In this document: piece by piece, positions 57,693-61,476 of the stretch
How the letters are laid out: each line of letters opens with the position of its first letter
Position numbering within the stretch: the first letter of the stretch is position 1
From: an uncultured Tolumonas sp.
GTDB lineage: Bacteria > Pseudomonadota > Gammaproteobacteria > Enterobacterales > Aeromonadaceae
Direction of reading: 5' to 3'
Length of the DNA stretch: 61,476 bases
NCBI RefSeq assembly: GCF_963676665.1
Contig: NZ_OY781373.1
Span: 415,001-476,476, forward strand
Program-made: the position numbers and the translations under genes
The notes under the pieces: generated by a model
Database searches by the model: none
What the model saw: only the letters and a program-made list of their open reading frames with translations
What the model was told of the DNA's origin: nothing

Positions 57693-58973
57693 TTACTCTT
57701 TTACCAAAACTGCACCGCCCAGCAAATCTTCATCATCAGCGGCTGGTTCGGTCAATTCACCTTCCAGCTTCGCAACCACAGAAGAAGCAATCGCATTGCC
57801 GATGACGTTAGTGGCGGAACGCGCCATATCCAGGAAATGATCCACACCCAAGAGCAGCAATAAACCGGCTTCAGGAATATGGAACTGTGCCATGGCTGCT
57901 GCGATAACTACTAATGATGCACGCGGTACACCAGCCATACCTTTCGAGGTTACCATCAGCAACAACAGCATGGTGATCTGCTGTGAAATGCTAATTTCCA
58001 TACCGTAAGCTTGGGCAATAAACATAGTGGCGAATGTGCAATACATCATGGAGCCATCTAAGTTAAATGAATAACCCACAGGTAATACAAAACTGGAAAT
58101 TTTTTCTGAACAGCCGAAGCGTTTTAAGCCCTGCAATGTTTTTGGATAAGCGGCTTCTGAACTGGCAGTAGAAAAAGCCAGTAAAATCGGTTCACGAATG
58201 AATTTCGGCAAACCTAACACTCGACGGCCAAGAAATAGACTGCCCATCAGTAATAATAAAGCCCATAAGATCAGAATTGAGCCATACACTTCACCAACGA
58301 AAGTGCCATACGTCAGCAAAATTCCTAAACCTTGTTTCGCAATCAACGCAGTAATGGCACCAAAAACAGCAAATGGCGCGAAATTCATTACATAACCAGT
58401 TACTTTCAACATGATGTTAGCAATACTTTCCATCACATTAACCACTGGTTTCGCTTTATCGCCCAGACCAGCTGCGGCAACACCAAAAAACAAAGAGAAG
58501 ATCACTAATTGTAGGATCTCATTGGTGGCCATCGCCTCTACCACACTTTTGGGGATGGCGTGGGTGACAAAGTCTTTCAGTGTAATTGCTGTTGCACTGA
58601 TACCTGATTTTGCAGCAACATCGGGTAATGGCAAATTCAAACCAACACCTGGTTGTAGCAAATTCACCATCACCAAACCTAATGCCAGTGAAACCAGTGA
58701 TGCTGTCATGAACCAAGCCATCGCTTTAATACCCACACGGCCTACGGTTTGGCTATCGCCCATTTTAGCAATGCCCACGACCAGCGTAGAAAATACTAAT
58801 GGCGCAATAATCATTTTGATCAGACGTAAAAAAATGTCAGTTAAAATCGATATATTGGATGCAAATTCAGTCACAGCCGCGGGATCTGCCACATTTGAAC
58901 GGTACAGATGACCGGTGAGAATACCCACTAACATACTGATCAGAATCATGGCTGTCAGTTTATTCATTTTCAT
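57693..58973 (-). CDS. Dicarboxylate/amino acid:cation symporter (DAACS family)
   Basis: A 426-residue symporter related to GltP/DctA, importing glutamate, aspartate or C4-dicarboxylates with protons or sodium. The re-entrant loop serine motif is seen as AFSTASSEAAYPKTL, the cation-site motif as SFNLDGSMMY, and the second loop as SKGMAGVPRAS, followed by the substrate-site helix VDHFLDMARSATNVIGNAIA. The start is ATG at 58973 (58967 is an alternative); upstream codons lack similarity. It is a single gene. Confidence 0.9.
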   Translation of the reverse strand: MKMNKLTAMILISMLVGILTGHLYRSNVADPAAVTEFASNISILTDIFLRLIKMIIAPLVFSTLVVGIAKMGDSQTVGRVGIKAMAWFMTASLVSLALGLVMVNLLQPGVGLNLPLPDVAAKSGISATAITLKDFVTHAIPKSVVEAMATNEILQLVIFSLFFGVAAAGLGDKAKPVVNVMESIANIMLKVTGYVMNFAPFAVFGAITALIAKQGLGILLTYGTFVGEVYGSILILWALLLLMGSLFLGRRVLGLPKFIREPILLAFSTASSEAAYPKTLQGLKRFGCSEKISSFVLPVGYSFNLDGSMMYCTFATMFIAQAYGMEISISQQITMLLLLMVTSKGMAGVPRASLVVIAAAMAQFHIPEAGLLLLLGVDHFLDMARSATNVIGNAIASSVVAKLEGELTEPAADDEDLLGGAVLVKE

Positions 58974-59279
58974 TATGGTTTTATTCCTAAGTAGATGGAT
59001 CTTATAGACATCCGGTCCATTGCATTCCTCCATGAGGCACCACTAAAGATGCATAAATATCCAGACACAGAAATACACTCCATAGGCAAGAAAGCCGAAG
59101 GCAAGAAGTGCTATATCTTGATATTGGAGTAAATTTACTACAAAACGACCTATTTTTGCAGATTTAGTGTCCTTTAAATCTAAAAAAGGAAGATTGTTTA
59201 GATGAAAGAAAGGAATGAGTGGTTAATAAACGAACGAAGATGGAGTGAATAGAATACAAAAATTAAAACTACATCGGCA
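58974..59279. promoter_or_regulatory. Intergenic region upstream of the symporter
   Basis: About 300 bp with no gene. It should hold the symporter promoter on the minus strand and, at its right end, the terminator of the GGDEF gene. No clear operator was seen. Confidence 0.4.
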
Positions 59280-59295
59280 TTATGCCGATGTAGTT
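59267..59295 (-). terminator. Terminator of the GGDEF gene
   Basis: A 29-base near-perfect inverted repeat AACTACATCGGCAT/ATGCCGATGTAGTT overlaps the last codons of the gene and is followed on the minus strand by TTTAATTTTTG. Confidence 0.8.
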
Positions 59296-60341
59296 GCAGG
59301 AACGTCTGTAGCAGCTAATTCGATACAATTTCTACCGTGAGCTTTACCTTTACGTAATGCCATATCTGCACGGATGAGGCATTGATTGAAGTCTTCTCCA
59401 GGCAATAATTCAGCAACCCCAAAAGTCATGGAAATCGTGATTGTTTTACCATTTTTATGCAACGGCAATTGATGCAGTTTGCTTTGTACTCGTTCCGCAA
59501 TTTGTTCTGCTGATTTCAATGGACCACCAGGTAACAGCAGTAGAAATTCACCGCCTCCCCAACGTGAGGCCCGATCATTATGGCGAATGGAATCATGTAA
59601 TATCTGTGCGACGTAAACTAGCGCAGCATCCCCGATATTATGACCATACTGTTCATTAATCATTTTGAAATAATCAATGTCTGCAATAATTAACGACATA
59701 TGCTGTCTATTTAATGCAGAGGAAGAAAATATCTCATCGATTTTTGACAGAATAGCTTCCCGATTCTGTAAGCCAGTTAATCTATCGGTGTCTGGTTTAT
59801 CAATGGGCGGATGTCCGCTTTCTTGTAAACAAGCAGAATAAAAATGAAGTTGATAGCTCAAACAGCCAAAACAAACGATTGCATTCAGATAACGAATCAA
59901 CATCGATAACATCGGGGATAACTCGATCATGGCAGGCTTATCATACAAGTGATAATCCAAAAGCAGATAAAGCACGATGGCAATCTCAGCTAGAATAATT
60001 CGTTTGGTTTGAGGTTTGATACCATAAAGAAAGGTAATCGGGATCAGCAGCAATAAATACAAATGAAATCCGCTTTGCCAACCTAATACTTCACTAGATA
60101 TCAGTGCATGCCCTAGTAGATCGATCCAGATCAATGTCGCAATGGCTTTAAATGCCGATGTTTGATTGAAGCGAATCGCGAGCAGATAAAGAACAATGCT
60201 GGTGACATGTGCAATGATCAGCATAGGGATATTAAGAACGACAAACAGCAATAGGAACAGTGTGTGAACAGAGAAGGCGATAATTAGCGCCTGACGAACA
60301 AAGAGTTGAAAGCGAGTAGATTCCATTGTCAGTTGTTTCAT
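59280..60341 (-). CDS. Membrane GGDEF-domain protein with altered GGGEF motif
   Basis: A predicted inner-membrane protein of about 353 aa with five to six N-terminal segments and a C-terminal GGDEF domain (DTDRLTGLQNREAIL onward). The metal aspartate region IIADIDYFKMINEQYGHNIGD is kept and the inhibitory RxxD site (RHND) lies five residues before the signature. The signature itself reads GGGEF (59545-59559), with Gly where Asp/Glu normally binds metal, so cyclase activity is doubtful. The start is uncertain: ATG 60341 has a GGGG-like site, ATG 60368 and 60326 are alternatives. Confidence 0.85.
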   Translation of the reverse strand: MKQLTMESTRFQLFVRQALIIAFSVHTLFLLLFVVLNIPMLIIAHVTSIVLYLLAIRFNQTSAFKAIATLIWIDLLGHALISSEVLGWQSGFHLYLLLLIPITFLYGIKPQTKRIILAEIAIVLYLLLDYHLYDKPAMIELSPMLSMLIRYLNAIVCFGCLSYQLHFYSACLQESGHPPIDKPDTDRLTGLQNREAILSKIDEIFSSSALNRQHMSLIIADIDYFKMINEQYGHNIGDAALVYVAQILHDSIRHNDRASRWGGGEFLLLLPGGPLKSAEQIAERVQSKLHQLPLHKNGKTITISMTFGVAELLPGEDFNQCLIRADMALRKGKAHGRNCIELAATDVPATTSA

Positions 60342-60553
60342 AAATCTATGCCCCATGAAAAACAACATGAATGTACCAATAAGAATGGCACAAAATATTC
60401 AAATCAACATATGGCTAACCTGTGATCCTATGAAATTATGATGTTCAATTGATAACTCCTTTATTAATTGAACGCTTACAAGCCAACTCTCGTTTCTTTT
60501 ATATACACAATGATTAAAAAAAATACGCTCGGAAAATATCTTCAAAAAAGCGC

Positions 60554-60581
60554 TTGCCTAAAAAAGTTCGGTCCCTATAAT
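60554..60581 (+). promoter_or_regulatory. rRNA promoter P1
   Basis: TTGCCT at 60554-60559 and TATAAT at 60576-60581, spacer 16, with an A/T-rich UP-like tract upstream and a GC-rich discriminator (GCGGCCCC) that fits growth-rate and ppGpp control. Confidence 0.75.
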
Positions 60582-60644
60582 GCGGCCCCACTGAGACGGC
60601 AGACGCCAACACAGAGCGAGTTAAGCAGTTGTGACGAACAACGC

Positions 60645-60671
60645 TTGACAAGCAAACGGAAAGCGTATGAT
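60645..60671 (+). promoter_or_regulatory. rRNA promoter P2
   Basis: A perfect -35 TTGACA at 60645-60650 and TATGAT at 60666-60671, followed by a C-rich start region. It lies about 90 bp downstream of P1, as in enteric rRNA operons. Confidence 0.7.
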
Positions 60672-60680
60672 TCGCGTCCC

Positions 60681-60708
60681 TGACCTAACGGTCACGCTCT
60701 TTAACAAT
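60681..60708 (+). promoter_or_regulatory. rRNA leader antitermination boxes (boxB and boxA)
   Basis: A small hairpin TGACC/GGTCA with TAAC loop at 60681-60694 is followed by GCTCTTTAACAAT at 60696-60708, the boxA consensus bound by NusB/S10. Confidence 0.75.
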
Positions 60709-60817
60709 ATATCAAGCAATCTGTGTGGGCACTTGCGTAGATTGATTAGATTGAAAAAATTTAATCAATGATGCGAGTGACTATTAAGAAACAAGTATTC
60801 ATTGAGTCAAAAAACTT

Positions 60818-61476
<659 letters not shown>

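Noticed and set aside
60468-60683. 71-codon frame in the rRNA leader
   Set aside because: It overlaps promoters P1 and P2 and has no ribosome site.

Overview
The window reads as a gammaproteobacterial chromosome segment, most likely from the order Aeromonadales and plausibly Tolumonas or a close relative. This rests on the Aeromonas-like 16S 5' part at the right edge, the E. coli-like housekeeping block spoT-rpoZ-gmk / rpmG-rpmB-radC / coaBC-dut / pyrE-rph-yicC, and moderate GC. Genus is an inference. About 58 kb of single-copy DNA lies between two rRNA operons in the same orientation: the 3' two thirds of a 23S gene with 5S-tRNA-Asp-5S on the left, and a leader with two promoters plus the 5' part of a 16S gene on the right.

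Left accessory-metabolic part (2.8-23.5 kb): ovothiol synthase ovoA, cytidine deaminase cdd, a trehalose PTS locus (treR, treB, treC with two palindromic operators), yhcH-GST, O-acetylhomoserine sulfhydrylase, acrylyl-CoA reductase acuI, an MdtD-like exporter, a polar amino-acid permease with two tandem paralogous binding proteins but no ATPase gene, mmuM, an MFS exporter, ppiC, a lipoprotein and yigL. Core block (23.6-37 kb): spoT, rpoZ, gmk, rpmG, rpmB, radC, then a proVWX osmoprotectant importer with a MarR regulator set between radC and coaBC, then coaBC, dut, pyrE, rph and yicC. The slmA gene usually found between dut and pyrE is missing there.

A 13-kb integrative island (36942-50007) sits in the 3' end of yicC and is bounded by perfect 19-bp direct repeats. 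It carries a P4-type integrase, an unknown coupled gene, two AlpA-like small regulators (the first with a hairpin over its ribosome site), an inovirus-Gp2/YagK-like protein, a protein built of three repeated units, and a defence block: hsdM-hsdS, an Abi_2 (AbiF/AbiD) HEPN protein, hsdR, then a yggL-like gene. Directly before the abi gene is a compact small-RNA unit (promoter, 8-bp stem, inner hairpin, U-tract) that fits an abiF-type RNA antitoxin. This is the strongest candidate for an under-described system here.

Right part (50.1-60.4 kb): a proline-iminopeptidase-like hydrolase, a LuxR solo and a divergent five-gene peptide ABC importer. The LuxR protein carries Met and Trp at the two positions that mark the plant-signal-responding 'PAB' LuxR solos (OryR/PipR type), and the pip-luxR-peptide-transporter layout matches those loci, which is unexpected in this order. 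A dicarboxylate/glutamate symporter and a membrane GGDEF protein with an altered GGGEF signature but an intact RxxD I-site precede the second rRNA operon.
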